Of a stretch of DNA of 64,000 nucleotides, positions 1 through 8,217 are shown one piece after another. How positions within the stretch are numbered: position 1 is the stretch's first letter; each line of letters begins with the position of its first letter. Below the pieces are notes generated by a model. The model was not told the origin of the DNA. It made no database searches and saw only the letters and a list, made by a program, of their open reading frames with translations. The stretch comes from Nocardia paucivorans NBRC 100373 (lineage in GTDB: Bacteria; Actinomycetota; Actinomycetes; Mycobacteriales; Mycobacteriaceae), in NCBI RefSeq assembly GCF_000308675.1, contig NZ_BAGE01000053.1:1-64000 (forward strand). The letters run 5' to 3'. Made by a program: the position numbers and the translations under genes.

Positions 1-627
1 TGCGTTGGATTCTCTACCTGTGCCTTTGTCGCGCGGCTCAGAAGTAGGAACCGGTTCCGGCGACGGGTGAGCTATCCGTTGGGTCACACTGTGTTTCGGT
101 CGGAAAGCCGGAACACGACCGCGGGGTACCCACGCCGACTACCGAATGAACCGGTGTCTTCGCGGATACCCCGATGAAGGTCGTAGCCCGAGGATACTCA
201 GGAGTCGGATATGTGCCGGAGGGTCCGGGCGGTTCCATGGGCCACCGGCCGCCCGGTCGCGGTCGGCGCCGGAGACCATCGGATCCGACCCGCGGCTGCG
301 ATGCGCTCGTCCGGGATCGCGCCCGACCGTTTCCGCTGTTCGGCCCCGCCGTCCGCGCCGTGTCCACGGCTCTCGATGCAGGGAAGCTTCCTCCTGAGAG
401 GCAATTCACGCGCGTGAACTGAAAGAGGATGGATATAAGTGGCACTGTATGATTCGGGGCGGATATTCGCGGTGAAGGGGTCTCGCGTACCTCGTGTCCC
501 GATACCCACGAGTCCGGCTTGCCGGTTTTCGTCGGGGTGGACGAGTAGGATCCCAGCCGGCGCAGCGCGGTCCGTCACGAGCGAGCACCGCGCCGTGTAG
601 CACAGCCCGAACTGGCAGAGGCGGTCC
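1..627. other. Left-edge intergenic region, no convincing gene
   Basis: Open frames on both strands here give arginine- and proline-rich translations without recognisable domains, as expected of chance frames in GC-rich DNA. The only clear structure is a palindrome at 405-418. The downstream part should hold the promoter of the XRE regulator that starts at 628. Nothing else is supported. Confidence 0.6.
405..418. promoter_or_regulatory. Perfect 14-bp palindrome, possible operator
   Basis: The sequence TTCACGCGCGTGAA is fully self-complementary. It lies about 210 bp upstream of the XRE regulator start. A symmetric site without a U-tract fits a dimeric regulator binding site better than a terminator. 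Which protein would bind it is unknown. Confidence 0.35.
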
Positions 628-1533
628 ATGACCACAGAGCACGACCCCAACAACCCTTCGGACCTGGAGGCGGCCGAACGCGGCCCCACGGTTCTGCGTA
701 TCGCTCTCGGTAGCAGGTTGCGGCGGCTCCGGGAGAGCTGCGGTATCACCCGCGAGGCCGCCGGTGAGCATATCCGCGGGTCGCACGCGAAGATCAGTCG
801 TCTCGAACTCGGTCGGACCGGTTTCAAGGAGCGTGATCTGTGCGACCTGTTGGACCTGTACGGGGTCAGGGACGAGGACAAACGCGCGGTCTACCTGGAA
901 TTGATGCGGCAGGCCAACGACCCGGGGTGGTGGCAGCCGTTCAACGATCTGCTGCCCTCCTGGTTCGAGACCTATCTCGGTCTCGAACAGGCCGCCACCA
1001 CGATCCGCACCTACGAGGCGCAGTTCATCCCCGGCCTGCTGCAAACCCGGGAGTACGCCCGATCGGTGATCGAGCTCGGCAACGAGGGCGAAACCGAGCG
1101 TCGGGTACAGATGCGTATGCGACGACAGGAAATCCTCACCCGAACCGCGGCGCCCACCCTGTGGGCGGTGGTGGATGAGAACGCCCTGCACCGGCCGGTG
1201 GGTGGATGGGATGTCATGGCCGACCAGATCGAGCATCTTCTCCAGGTGTCGGAGCGGCCCAATGTGAAGATTCAGGTGCTGCCGTATGACGTCGGCGGGC
1301 ATCCCGCCGCCGGTGGTTCGTTCAGCATTCTCCGCTTTCCGGAGCCGGAGTTGTCCGACATGGTCTATATGGAGCAGCTGACCAGCTCGCTGTACCTGGA
1401 AAAGAAGCACGAGGTCGAGCTGTACATGACCGTGATGAACAAACTCAGCGTGACGGCTCTGACGCCGGTGGAGAGTCGCGACTTCCTGCGCAGGTGTCTG
1501 GCGAGGATACGCAGTGGCGACAGCGGCAACTGA
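628..1533 (+). CDS. XRE-family regulator with DUF5753 domain (Scr1 family)
   Basis: 301 aa. A lambda-repressor-type helix-turn-helix covers about residues 27-80 (LRRLRESCGI through the SHAKISRLE recognition helix). A DUF5753 domain fills about residues 105-290, including the typical FIPGLLQTREYAR segment. This architecture is the large actinomycete Scr1/BldB-associated regulator family, usually encoded beside a small DUF397 protein. I see no DUF397 frame on either side, so this looks like an orphan copy. The ATG at 628 has a GAGG about 6 nt upstream. Target genes and the signal sensed are unknown. Confidence 0.9.
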   Translation: MTTEHDPNNPSDLEAAERGPTVLRIALGSRLRRLRESCGITREAAGEHIRGSHAKISRLELGRTGFKERDLCDLLDLYGVRDEDKRAVYLELMRQANDPGWWQPFNDLLPSWFETYLGLEQAATTIRTYEAQFIPGLLQTREYARSVIELGNEGETERRVQMRMRRQEILTRTAAPTLWAVVDENALHRPVGGWDVMADQIEHLLQVSERPNVKIQVLPYDVGGHPAAGGSFSILRFPEPELSDMVYMEQLTSSLYLEKKHEVELYMTVMNKLSVTALTPVESRDFLRRCLARIRSGDSGN

Positions 1534-1890
1534 GTGGCCGCAACGGTGTCGGTCCGGGCACCGAACGGGGAGTGATGTGTGAGCGCCGCTTCGCTCGACC
1601 GCCCACGAAAGTTCCACCGACCAGGGGAGCGGCCCCAAGGGCGCTGTCCGTGCTCACGGGGTAGGGGAGAGTGCCGGTGGCCCGGTGCCTCATCGGCACA
1701 AGGAGAGAGAGTGGGCAGTCGTTTCCGGGGATCATCCGGTCGACATACCAAAACACCGAGATGGCCGAATCGCCACCGTTTAAATGTAACTACGTAGATA
1801 TGCGAATCTAAATATAAGATCCCCCTCCCAAAAGAACTCACCTCCACAACCAAATCGGCAAAAAACAACAAGGATGGTAGGAAGGGGGGC
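1534..1890. other. Intergenic region with AT-rich promoter-like stretch
   Basis: This 357-bp gap holds no supported gene. Around 1778-1870 the DNA is unusually AT-rich for this window. It includes the palindrome CTACGTAG and a TATAAG hexamer about 70 bp before the M20 peptidase start. This is probably the promoter region of the M20/PEBP gene pair; no regulator can be assigned. Confidence 0.4.
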
Positions 1891-3252
1891 GTGTCCGATA
1901 CTGGTGATATTTCCGGCTCGAGTAGACGTTCTCGCGCGGTCTCCGAAGTAGTCGACCTGGTCAGCACGCTGATTCGGTTCGATACCTCCAATACCGGTGA
2001 ACTGGCCACCACCAAGGGGGAACGAGAGTGTGCCGAATGGGTTGCGCAGCAGTTGGAGGATGCCGGGTACCGCACCGAGTATGTGGAATCGGGTGCTCCG
2101 GGACGCGGTAACGTCTTCGCCCGCCTTCCGGGTGCGGATCCCACTCGTGGGGCATTGATGATGCATGGGCACCTGGATGTCGTGCCGGCACAAGCCCAGG
2201 ACTGGAGTGTGCACCCGTTCTCGGGTGCGGTACGCGACGGTTATGTCTGGGGGCGCGGTGCGATCGATATGAAGGACATGGTGGGGATGATGCTGGCGCT
2301 GGCGCGCCAGTTCAAGATCGAGGACACAGTGCCGCCCCGGGACCTGGTGTTCGCGTTTCTGGCCGATGAGGAGAACGGCGGGAAGTGGGGATCGCACTGG
2401 TTGGTGGACAATCGGCCGGATCTCTTCGAGGGCGTCGCTGAGGCGGTGGGGGAGGTGGGTGGTTTCTCGCTCACGGTGCCGCGTCGGGATGGCGGGGAGC
2501 GGCGGTTGTATCTGGTGGAGACCGCGGAGAAGGGGCTGGGTTGGATGCGGTTGCGGGCCAAGGCCCGCGCGGGGCACGGGTCCTTTCTGCACGAGGACAA
2601 TGCGGTAACCATTCTGGCGAGTGCGGTGGCTCGTTTGGGGACCCATACCTTCCCGTTGGTGGTGTCGGATTCGGTGGGGGAGTTCTTGGCGGCGGTGGCC
2701 GAGGAGACCGGATTGGCGTTCGATCCCGGTGCTCCCGATATCGATGGGGCGTTGGCGAAATTGGGTTCCATCTCCCGGATCGTCGGGGCCACCCTCCGGG
2801 ATACGGCCAATCCCACCATGTTGAATGCCGGGTACAAGGCGAATGTGATTCCGCAGACCGCGGAGGCGGTGGTGGACTGTCGGATACTTCCGGGGCGGCA
2901 GGCGGCGTTCGAGCGGGAGGTGGACGAGCTCATCGGCCCTGATGTGGAGCGGGAGTGGATCACCAAGCTCGATTCGTATGAGACGACGTTCGATGGGCAT
3001 CTGGTGGATGCGATGAACGAGGCGATTCTGGCCCATGACCCGCAGGGCCGCACGGTGCCCTACATGTTGTCCGGTGGTACGGATGCGAAGGCCTTCGCGC
3101 GGTTGGGGATCCGTTGTTTCGGGTTCGCGCCGTTGCGGCTGCCGCCGGATCTGGACTTCGCGGCGCTGTTTCACGGTGTCGATGAGCGGGTGCCGGTGGC
3201 GGCGCTCGAATTCGGCACGAATGTCATGGAACATTTCTTGTTGCACAGCTGA
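1891..3252 (+). CDS. M20/M25/M40-family metallopeptidase
   Basis: 453 aa, predicted cytoplasmic zinc amidohydrolase or peptidase. The first metal-ligand motif HGHLDVVP is at residues 92-99, GRGAIDMK at 121-128 supplies the bridging Asp, and the EE pair at 160-161 supplies the catalytic Glu. The dimerisation (lid) domain lies between, and the late HGV ligand segment is at the C-terminus. The start is GTG at 1891, about 6 nt behind a GGAAGGGG ribosome site. It resembles the M. tuberculosis Rv2141c type and, as there, is followed by a PEBP-like gene. The substrate cannot be told from sequence. Confidence 0.92.
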   Translation: MSDTGDISGSSRRSRAVSEVVDLVSTLIRFDTSNTGELATTKGERECAEWVAQQLEDAGYRTEYVESGAPGRGNVFARLPGADPTRGALMMHGHLDVVPAQAQDWSVHPFSGAVRDGYVWGRGAIDMKDMVGMMLALARQFKIEDTVPPRDLVFAFLADEENGGKWGSHWLVDNRPDLFEGVAEAVGEVGGFSLTVPRRDGGERRLYLVETAEKGLGWMRLRAKARAGHGSFLHEDNAVTILASAVARLGTHTFPLVVSDSVGEFLAAVAEETGLAFDPGAPDIDGALAKLGSISRIVGATLRDTANPTMLNAGYKANVIPQTAEAVVDCRILPGRQAAFEREVDELIGPDVEREWITKLDSYETTFDGHLVDAMNEAILAHDPQGRTVPYMLSGGTDAKAFARLGIRCFGFAPLRLPPDLDFAALFHGVDERVPVAALEFGTNVMEHFLLHS

Positions 3253-3274
3253 TCCGATTCGAAACGAGGAGTTC

Positions 3275-3802
3275 ATGAGCTATAACCCGTACGACGCTTT
3301 GCCGCAGCTGCCGTCGTTCACCCTCACCTCCGAGGATGTGACCGATGGTCAACCATTGGGTAATGATCAGGTCAGCGGCATTTTCGGGGCGGGTGGTAAG
3401 GATATCTCGCCGCAGCTGAGTTGGTCGGGTTTCCCGGCGGAGACGAAGAGCTTCGCGGTGACGGTGTACGACCCGGATGCGCCGACGGCGTCGGGTTTCT
3501 GGCATTGGGCGGTGGCCGATATTCCGGTTTCGGTGACGTCGTTGCCGGCGGGTGCGGGTAGCGAGGGTGGCTCGTTGCCGGCAGGTGCGGTGACATTGCG
3601 CAATGATGCGGGTCGGACTGGGTACATCGGGGCGGCGCCGCCGGCGGGTCATGGTCCGCATCGGTATTTCTTCGTGGTGCATGCGGTGGATGTGGAGTCG
3701 TTGGGTCTTTCCTCCGATGCCACGCCGGCGTTCCTCGGTTTCAACCTGTTCCAGCATGCCGTGGCGCGGGCGACGTTGGTGGGCACCTACGAGCAGAAGT
3801 AG
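3275..3802 (+). CDS. YbhB/YbcL (PEBP-like) family protein
   Basis: 175 aa phosphatidylethanolamine-binding-protein fold, Raf-kinase-inhibitor-like bacterial family. The signature is the anion-pocket segment VYDPDAP, then the FWHWAV motif and the GPHRYFF motif. There is no signal peptide, so it is probably cytoplasmic. The ATG at 3275 follows an ACGAGGAG ribosome site by 4 nt, only 22 nt after the M20 peptidase stop, so the two are cotranscribed. The M. tuberculosis neighbours Rv2141c/Rv2140c have the same arrangement. Function is unproven; members have been linked to ligand binding and to serine protease inhibition. Confidence 0.93.
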   Translation: MSYNPYDALPQLPSFTLTSEDVTDGQPLGNDQVSGIFGAGGKDISPQLSWSGFPAETKSFAVTVYDPDAPTASGFWHWAVADIPVSVTSLPAGAGSEGGSLPAGAVTLRNDAGRTGYIGAAPPAGHGPHRYFFVVHAVDVESLGLSSDATPAFLGFNLFQHAVARATLVGTYEQK

Positions 3803-3827
3803 CGGTCTTCGTCGGTACGGAGATGGT

Positions 3828-3861
3828 GTGGCCCCTGGAGTGTGATGGCTTCAGGGGCCAC
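3828..3861. terminator. Bidirectional hairpin terminator
   Basis: Arms GTGGCCCCTG (3828-3837) and CAGGGGCCAC (3852-3861) pair perfectly over 10 bp around a 14-nt loop, followed by a short T run. The hairpin sits between the converging ends of the PEBP-like gene and the GTP cyclohydrolase II gene, so it can stop transcription from both sides. Confidence 0.8.
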
Positions 3862-3912
3862 GGCTTTTCGGTCGCTGGGTTCGGTTGGGAGAAAATCGCC
3901 TACCGTGCGGTT

Positions 3913-4572
3913 TCAGTTGTGTTGTCCGGGTTGTGTGGCCGTTTCTGTTCGGTGGGGTGTGTGGTCCATGGTGTCGATGGTGGGGAGGAGGTGGCCGCGG
4001 CGTAGGCGTTTGGCGGTGAGGTATTCGGCGGCGCGAACGCTGAGGGGTGGGGTGAGTAGGGGGATTCGGGTGACGGTGAGGCCGGCGTGTTCGAGTTGTG
4101 CGATTTTGTCCGGGTTGTTGGTGAGTAGTCGGACGGCGGTGAGGCCGAGGTCGCGCAGGCTGGCGGCGGCGTGTTTGTAGGTGCGGTCGTCGGCGGGGTA
4201 GCCGAGGTGTTCGTAGCTGCGGAAGGTGTCGGCGCCGGTGCGTTCGCTTTCGTGGTAGCCCAGTGCTTTGACGAGGAGGCCGGCGCCGCGGCCTTCTTGT
4301 TCGAGGTAGACCAGGATTCCGGCGCCGGCGTCCTGGATGAGGTCGAGTGAGGTGGTGAGTTCGGGTCCGCAGTCGCAGTCCTGGGAGCCGAGTGCTTCGC
4401 CGTAGAGGCAGCGGGAGTGGACGCGGACCAGGCAGTTGTTTTCGGGTTCGCCGAAGACGAGGACGTGGCCGTATTGGGGGCCGCCGTGGACTTCCAGGAC
4501 GCGGACCTGGATGTCATGGCCGTTGCGGGTGAGTCGGTGCACGGTGTCGCCATGAGACGCCGGTGTGCTCAA
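3913..4572 (-). CDS. ribA: GTP cyclohydrolase II (stand-alone)
   Basis: 219 aa. Opens the GTP ring, releasing formate and pyrophosphate, the first step toward riboflavin or related deazapurine or pteridine products. The zinc ligands are Cys55, Cys66 and Cys68 in the SRCLYGEALGSQDCDCG segment. The catalytic EQEGRG is at 91-96 and the LLTNNPDKI nucleotide motif is near 170. There is no fused DHBP synthase domain, unlike the RibBA used for bulk riboflavin synthesis in many actinobacteria. It may therefore be a paralogue for a dedicated pathway; this is inference. It lies 83 bp downstream of a PfkB-fold gene on the same strand. Confidence 0.9.
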   Translation of the reverse strand: MSTPASHGDTVHRLTRNGHDIQVRVLEVHGGPQYGHVLVFGEPENNCLVRVHSRCLYGEALGSQDCDCGPELTTSLDLIQDAGAGILVYLEQEGRGAGLLVKALGYHESERTGADTFRSYEHLGYPADDRTYKHAAASLRDLGLTAVRLLTNNPDKIAQLEHAGLTVTRIPLLTPPLSVRAAEYLTAKRLRRGHLLPTIDTMDHTPHRTETATQPGQHN

Positions 4573-4655
4573 TGCTCCTCCGGGGGAGTATGTGATCGGG
4601 CTGGGTCACTGGTCTGTGGTGTCCGGTTTCGGATAGCCGGGGGTGAGTGTCGCGT

Positions 4656-6149
4656 TTATGGGGAGTCTTTCGAGGCGAGCCTGATGATTCGGTCGATGTC
4701 GCCGGCCTGTGGCATGGCGCCGGGGACGTCTCCGAAGGATTGTGTCGCGACCATTGCGGCTGTTGCCCAGGCGAAGTCTTTTTCGTCGGCGGGGCGGCGT
4801 GATGAGAGGAGACGATACGCCAGGGCGGCGGAGAATGCGGCTCGGGCGCCGGGTGAGTCGGTCAGGACGGCGGGGAAGCGGGGGATGTCGAGGTCGAGTC
4901 GGTCGGAGCGGACTGTGCAGGCGAAATCGTCGGTGACGCAGACGGTTTTGACGCCGAGGGTGCGGAGTTGTCGGGCGATGTGTGCGCCGGAGGTGGCAGC
5001 GACCTCGGGGACCATGGCGTCAAGTTCCCAGGTGGAGCCGGTGAGGTAGTCGACGGCGCCGAGGTAGCGGTAGAGGGTTTGGGGTGCGGTGATGGGGGGT
5101 GCGGGGTGGACGATGAGCAGTGGGGGGTCGGGGAGGGCGCGCACGGTGGCCATGATGTGTTCGATCACGGGTAGGGGGTGTTCGAAGGTGAGGAGTACGG
5201 CGTCGGTGTCGGTGATGGCGGAGTGGGCGTCGGGGCCGGTGAGGTCGTGTTCGCCGAGTTGGATGCGGTCGTCGGTGCAGCCGATGGCGCTGGTGACGCC
5301 GGTGGGGGTGATCATGAGGGCGGTGATGGGTGTGGTGGCGTGGGGGACGACTTTGACGAGGTCGGTGTCGATGTTTTCGGTGTGGAGGTAGTCGAGGATG
5401 CGGTGGCCGGCTTCGTCGTCGCCGACGGCGGTGATGAGGCGGACGTGGAGGCCGAGGCGGGCGGCGGCGACGGCGCGGTTGAGTCCTTTGCCGCCGGGGT
5501 GGGCGGTGAAGCCGCCGCGGGTGGAGGTTCCGGGGGTGGGGATGCGGTCGACGCGGTAGATGTGGTCGATGACGGCGTGACCGATGACGGTGAGGGTGCC
5601 GGGGGTGGGTGTGGTGTCGGTGGTTGGTGGGGTGCGGGGGTGGGTGTGGTGTTCGTGGGTGTGGTGGGGGGTGTCGGAGGCGAGGAGGGCGGCGAGTGCG
5701 GTGAAGGCGCGGCGTTCGGGGGTGGCGCGTAGGGAGCGGACGGTGGGTGCGGGTGGGATGAGTTCGGCGCCGGCGATTTCGTGTAGTCGTCGCCAGTGGG
5801 TGGTGAGGTATTCGCGTCGTTCGCCGAGGTCTTGGGCGTAGAGGCGGTTGAGGTCGATGTCGGCGGGGGCGTTGTCGCGGAGGAGTCCGAGGGCGAGTTC
5901 GGCGTCGGTGACGATGCGGTGGGTGGTGGGGAGGTGGCGGGCGAGTTGGGTGATGACGGTGGGGACGGCGTCGTGGGGGTCGATGCCGGTGCGGCGGGCG
6001 TGGTTGCGGACGGCGGGGAGGTCGAGGAGGGGGCCGATGTCGATTTCGGTGGTGCGGAGGCGTTCGGGGCTGAGGCCGGAGCGTTTGCACAGTCGGGTGA
6101 GGATGTTGCGGACGGCGATGGTGGCTGCCGTGTCCTGGTGGGGGGCCAT
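4656..6149 (-). CDS. PfkB-fold protein with N-terminal extension, probable pseudokinase
   Basis: 497 aa from the ATG at 6149, which has AGGTGAG just upstream. Residues 185-495 are a ribokinase/PfkB domain with a good first signature (GGKGLNRAVAAARLG, 219-233). The second signature, normally DTxGAGDxF, reads DSPGARAAF at 431-439, so the catalytic base Asp is Ala. Residues 1-160 are a helical extension I do not recognise, joined by a His-rich linker (about 161-175). The loss of the catalytic residue plus the extra domain suggest a sugar- or nucleoside-sensing regulatory protein rather than an active kinase. It leads an apparent operon with the GTP cyclohydrolase II gene, and repeats that may be operators lie upstream. 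Confidence 0.8.
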   Translation of the reverse strand: MAPHQDTAATIAVRNILTRLCKRSGLSPERLRTTEIDIGPLLDLPAVRNHARRTGIDPHDAVPTVITQLARHLPTTHRIVTDAELALGLLRDNAPADIDLNRLYAQDLGERREYLTTHWRRLHEIAGAELIPPAPTVRSLRATPERRAFTALAALLASDTPHHTHEHHTHPRTPPTTDTTPTPGTLTVIGHAVIDHIYRVDRIPTPGTSTRGGFTAHPGGKGLNRAVAAARLGLHVRLITAVGDDEAGHRILDYLHTENIDTDLVKVVPHATTPITALMITPTGVTSAIGCTDDRIQLGEHDLTGPDAHSAITDTDAVLLTFEHPLPVIEHIMATVRALPDPPLLIVHPAPPITAPQTLYRYLGAVDYLTGSTWELDAMVPEVAATSGAHIARQLRTLGVKTVCVTDDFACTVRSDRLDLDIPRFPAVLTDSPGARAAFSAALAYRLLSSRRPADEKDFAWATAAMVATQSFGDVPGAMPQAGDIDRIIRLASKDSP

Positions 6150-6214
6150 CTCACCTGCTTTCTGCGCGGGTTGGGTGGGAATGTGGTTTACGCCCGGTGG
6201 TTTTGGCAATTACC

Positions 6215-6266
6215 ATAGTGTAGTGGCAAATGACATTCGGCATCCCGGCAAATGACACGCGGGATG
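6215..6266. promoter_or_regulatory. Direct repeats and inverted repeat upstream of the PfkB-fold gene
   Basis: An 11-mer, GGCAAATGACA, occurs twice, at 6225-6235 and 6247-6257, exactly 22 bp apart (two helical turns). A third GGCAA is at 6215. Overlapping it is an inverted repeat, CATCCCG (6241-6247) with CGGGATG (6260-6266). The site is 66-117 bp upstream of the start at 6149. Phased repeats of this kind fit an operator bound by more than one protein unit, possibly autoregulation by the PfkB-fold protein. Confidence 0.5.
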
Positions 6267-6502
6267 GCGTTTACCGCTCAGTCGGATGACCGGGAGGGGC
6301 CTGTGATGATCTTCGAGTCGATGTTTCGCGGTCACTGTGTCTATGCCTCCGCCGATCGACCCGTAAGTGATCCGGATGCGTCCCGAATGGGGGCGCTGTA
6401 GAAGCGCCTTCGAAGCTCCCATTCCGCTCCGCACGAGGGCAGCGATGCCGTGTCGGCCGGTTTCGGCTCGGTCTCGGTGCCGGTGTTCGTCAGGAGGCAG
6501 CT

Positions 6503-6838
6503 GTGACCATCTACATCACCGACTGGTTCATGACCAGCGATATCACCCCCGAAACGGCAGGTCGTTCGTTCACCGATTCGAGTGAGTGGCGGCTGAGTTG
6601 GTTGCCGGAGCGAAGCGTGTCGTTCGCGCAGGCCCGCGCCGGTATGGAATTGGACGAGATCGTCAGCGATCCGGCTTCGGTTCACGACCGGGTGGCGTTG
6701 GCCCGCGCTGTGCAATGCGCGGATGTCCTCGGCATTCTGTGGGAGCAGGCCGTGGTGCGGCTCTACAAGCGGATGATGGGCCGGAACCCGGTCGAGGCGG
6801 GTTCCGGCCGTTCGGTGCCGCCGTATGTGGCGGGTTGA
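6503..6838 (+). CDS. Small hypothetical protein
   Basis: 111 aa, no family recognised. The GTG at 6503 is preceded by a perfect AGGAGG (6492-6497) with 5-nt spacing, which argues strongly for real translation. The protein is soluble with no signal peptide. It has a Trp-rich first half (DWF, EWRLSWLP) and a helical second half (about residues 60-95) ending in a basic LYKRMMGR segment. It stands alone between the divergently read PfkB-fold gene and the convergent pyrD. Function unknown. Confidence 0.7.
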   Translation: MTIYITDWFMTSDITPETAGRSFTDSSEWRLSWLPERSVSFAQARAGMELDEIVSDPASVHDRVALARAVQCADVLGILWEQAVVRLYKRMMGRNPVEAGSGRSVPPYVAG

Positions 6839-6865
6839 GTGGCGTACGAGCCGAAGCTCGGGGCG

Positions 6866-7966
6866 TTATGTTCCCGAGCTCGGTTGCCGTTTGGGGTGTG
6901 CTGCGCCGACGGCGTCGGCGAGGGTGCGGTAGCCGCCGGCGCGTAGTCGTTCGGCGATGCCGCGGTGGAGACGTTTGGTCCAGAACGGGCCGCCGTAGAT
7001 GAAGCCGGTGTAGCCCTGGAGCAGGGAAGCGCCGGCCAGGATTCGTTCCCAGGCCTGGTCTGCGGTTTCGATTCCGCCGACGGAGACCAGTGTCAGTCGG
7101 TCACCGACTCGGGCGTACAGTCGGCGCAGCACTTCGAGGGATCGTTGGGCGACCGGGGGTCCGGACAGTCCTCCGGCGCCGATCTCGGTGACGGTGGTCG
7201 GGTCGGTGCGCAGGCCGTCGCGGCCGATGGTGGTGTTGGTGGCGACGATGCCGGCCAGTCCCATGTCGACGGCGAGGTCGGCGACGGCGTCGATGTCCTC
7301 GTCGGACAGGTCGGGTGCGATTTTCACCAGGACGGGCACGTCGACGCTGTCGAGTACGGCCTGCAGGACCGGCCGCAGTGCCTGTACCGCCTGTAGGTCG
7401 CGCAGTCCGGGGGTGTTGGGGGAGCTGACGTTGACGACGACGAAATCGGCGAGCGGTCCGAGTTCTCGGGCGCTGGCGGAGTAGTCGTCGGCGGCCGCGG
7501 CGGCGTCGACGATCTTGGTTTTGCCGATATTGGCGCCGATGGGGATGGTGTGGGTGCGGCGGGCCCGCAGTCGGTCGGCGGCCGTGGCGGCACCGTCGTT
7601 GTTGAAGCCCATCCGGTTGATCAGGGCCCGGTCGGCGGGTAGGCGGAACAATCGTGGGGCCGGGTTGCCGGGTTGGGCCTGTGCGGTGACGGTGCCGATT
7701 TCGGCGAATCCGAATCCGAGGGCGCCCCAGGCGTCGACGCCGGCGGCGTTCTTGTCGAATCCGGCGGCCAGGCCGAAGGGGGCGGGGAATTCGACTCCGA
7801 AGACGGTGGTGCGCAGGATGTCGTCGTCGGTGGCGAGGATGCGTCGGATCACGGCGCGTAGGGGGGCGACGGCGGTGACGGCGCGGATGAGGGTGAAGAT
7901 GAGGTGGTGGATGCGTTCCGGTGGGATCGCAAACATTACCCGCAGGAGGAGCCGGTACAGCATCAT
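6866..7966 (-). CDS. pyrD: Dihydroorotate dehydrogenase (quinone), class 2
   Basis: 366 aa FMN enzyme that oxidises dihydroorotate to orotate in pyrimidine synthesis, passing electrons to membrane quinone. An N-terminal amphipathic helical region (about 1-45) for membrane docking marks class 2. The GLAAGFDKN motif is at 65-73. The catalytic-loop segment NVSSPNTPG carries the class-2 Ser base, and GGI and YTGFIYGGP phosphate-binding motifs lie near the end. The start chosen is ATG 7966, whose ATGA overlaps the DUF5703 stop and has GGAG just upstream; this replaces a longer arginine-rich extension. It is the third gene of the lppL-like/DUF5703/pyrD operon. Confidence 0.95.
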   Translation of the reverse strand: MMLYRLLLRVMFAIPPERIHHLIFTLIRAVTAVAPLRAVIRRILATDDDILRTTVFGVEFPAPFGLAAGFDKNAAGVDAWGALGFGFAEIGTVTAQAQPGNPAPRLFRLPADRALINRMGFNNDGAATAADRLRARRTHTIPIGANIGKTKIVDAAAAADDYSASARELGPLADFVVVNVSSPNTPGLRDLQAVQALRPVLQAVLDSVDVPVLVKIAPDLSDEDIDAVADLAVDMGLAGIVATNTTIGRDGLRTDPTTVTEIGAGGLSGPPVAQRSLEVLRRLYARVGDRLTLVSVGGIETADQAWERILAGASLLQGYTGFIYGGPFWTKRLHRGIAERLRAGGYRTLADAVGAAHPKRQPSSGT

Positions 7967-8217
7967 AGCTCCGTGGCGTGCCCGTTCGGGCTGGTCAAGC
8001 TGTTTTTGCGGCGGCGCAGCAGGACTCTGCGGCTGCCGTCGGTGTAGGCGCGGACCCGGGAGAGTTCCCACCCGCCGAATTCGGCCTGGATGGCCAGCCG
8101 CATGGAGGCGGTGACCCGGGTGACGTCCGGGGGCAGCCGCAGCGGTATGTATTCGTAGTCGTCGCTACTGGTGTCCCAGCCGGCCGGAAGTGCCGTCCGC
8201 GAACTCGCTGCCATCAC
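7963..8217 (-). CDS. DUF5703 family protein
   Basis: 84 aa, small conserved actinobacterial protein of unknown role. It begins MMAASSRT and contains the conserved YEYIPLRLPP and AEFGGWELSRVR segments, then an arginine-rich RRVLLRRRK stretch. It is linked by ATGA overlaps on both sides, to the lppL-like gene upstream and to pyrD downstream, so it is almost certainly translated with them. The M. tuberculosis counterpart (Rv2137c, from memory) lies in the same neighbourhood. No enzymatic motif is visible. Confidence 0.88.
   Translation of the reverse strand: MMAASSRTALPAGWDTSSDDYEYIPLRLPPDVTRVTASMRLAIQAEFGGWELSRVRAYTDGSRRVLLRRRKNSLTSPNGHATEL

Noticed and set aside
146..881. Several overlapping frames at the left edge
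   Set aside because: Mutually overlapping, arginine/proline-rich, no start signals; nothing favours any one of them.
1780..3276. 498-codon minus-strand frame over the M20 peptidase
   Set aside because: Arg/His/Pro-rich mirror of a well-supported plus-strand gene with metal motifs and a ribosome site.
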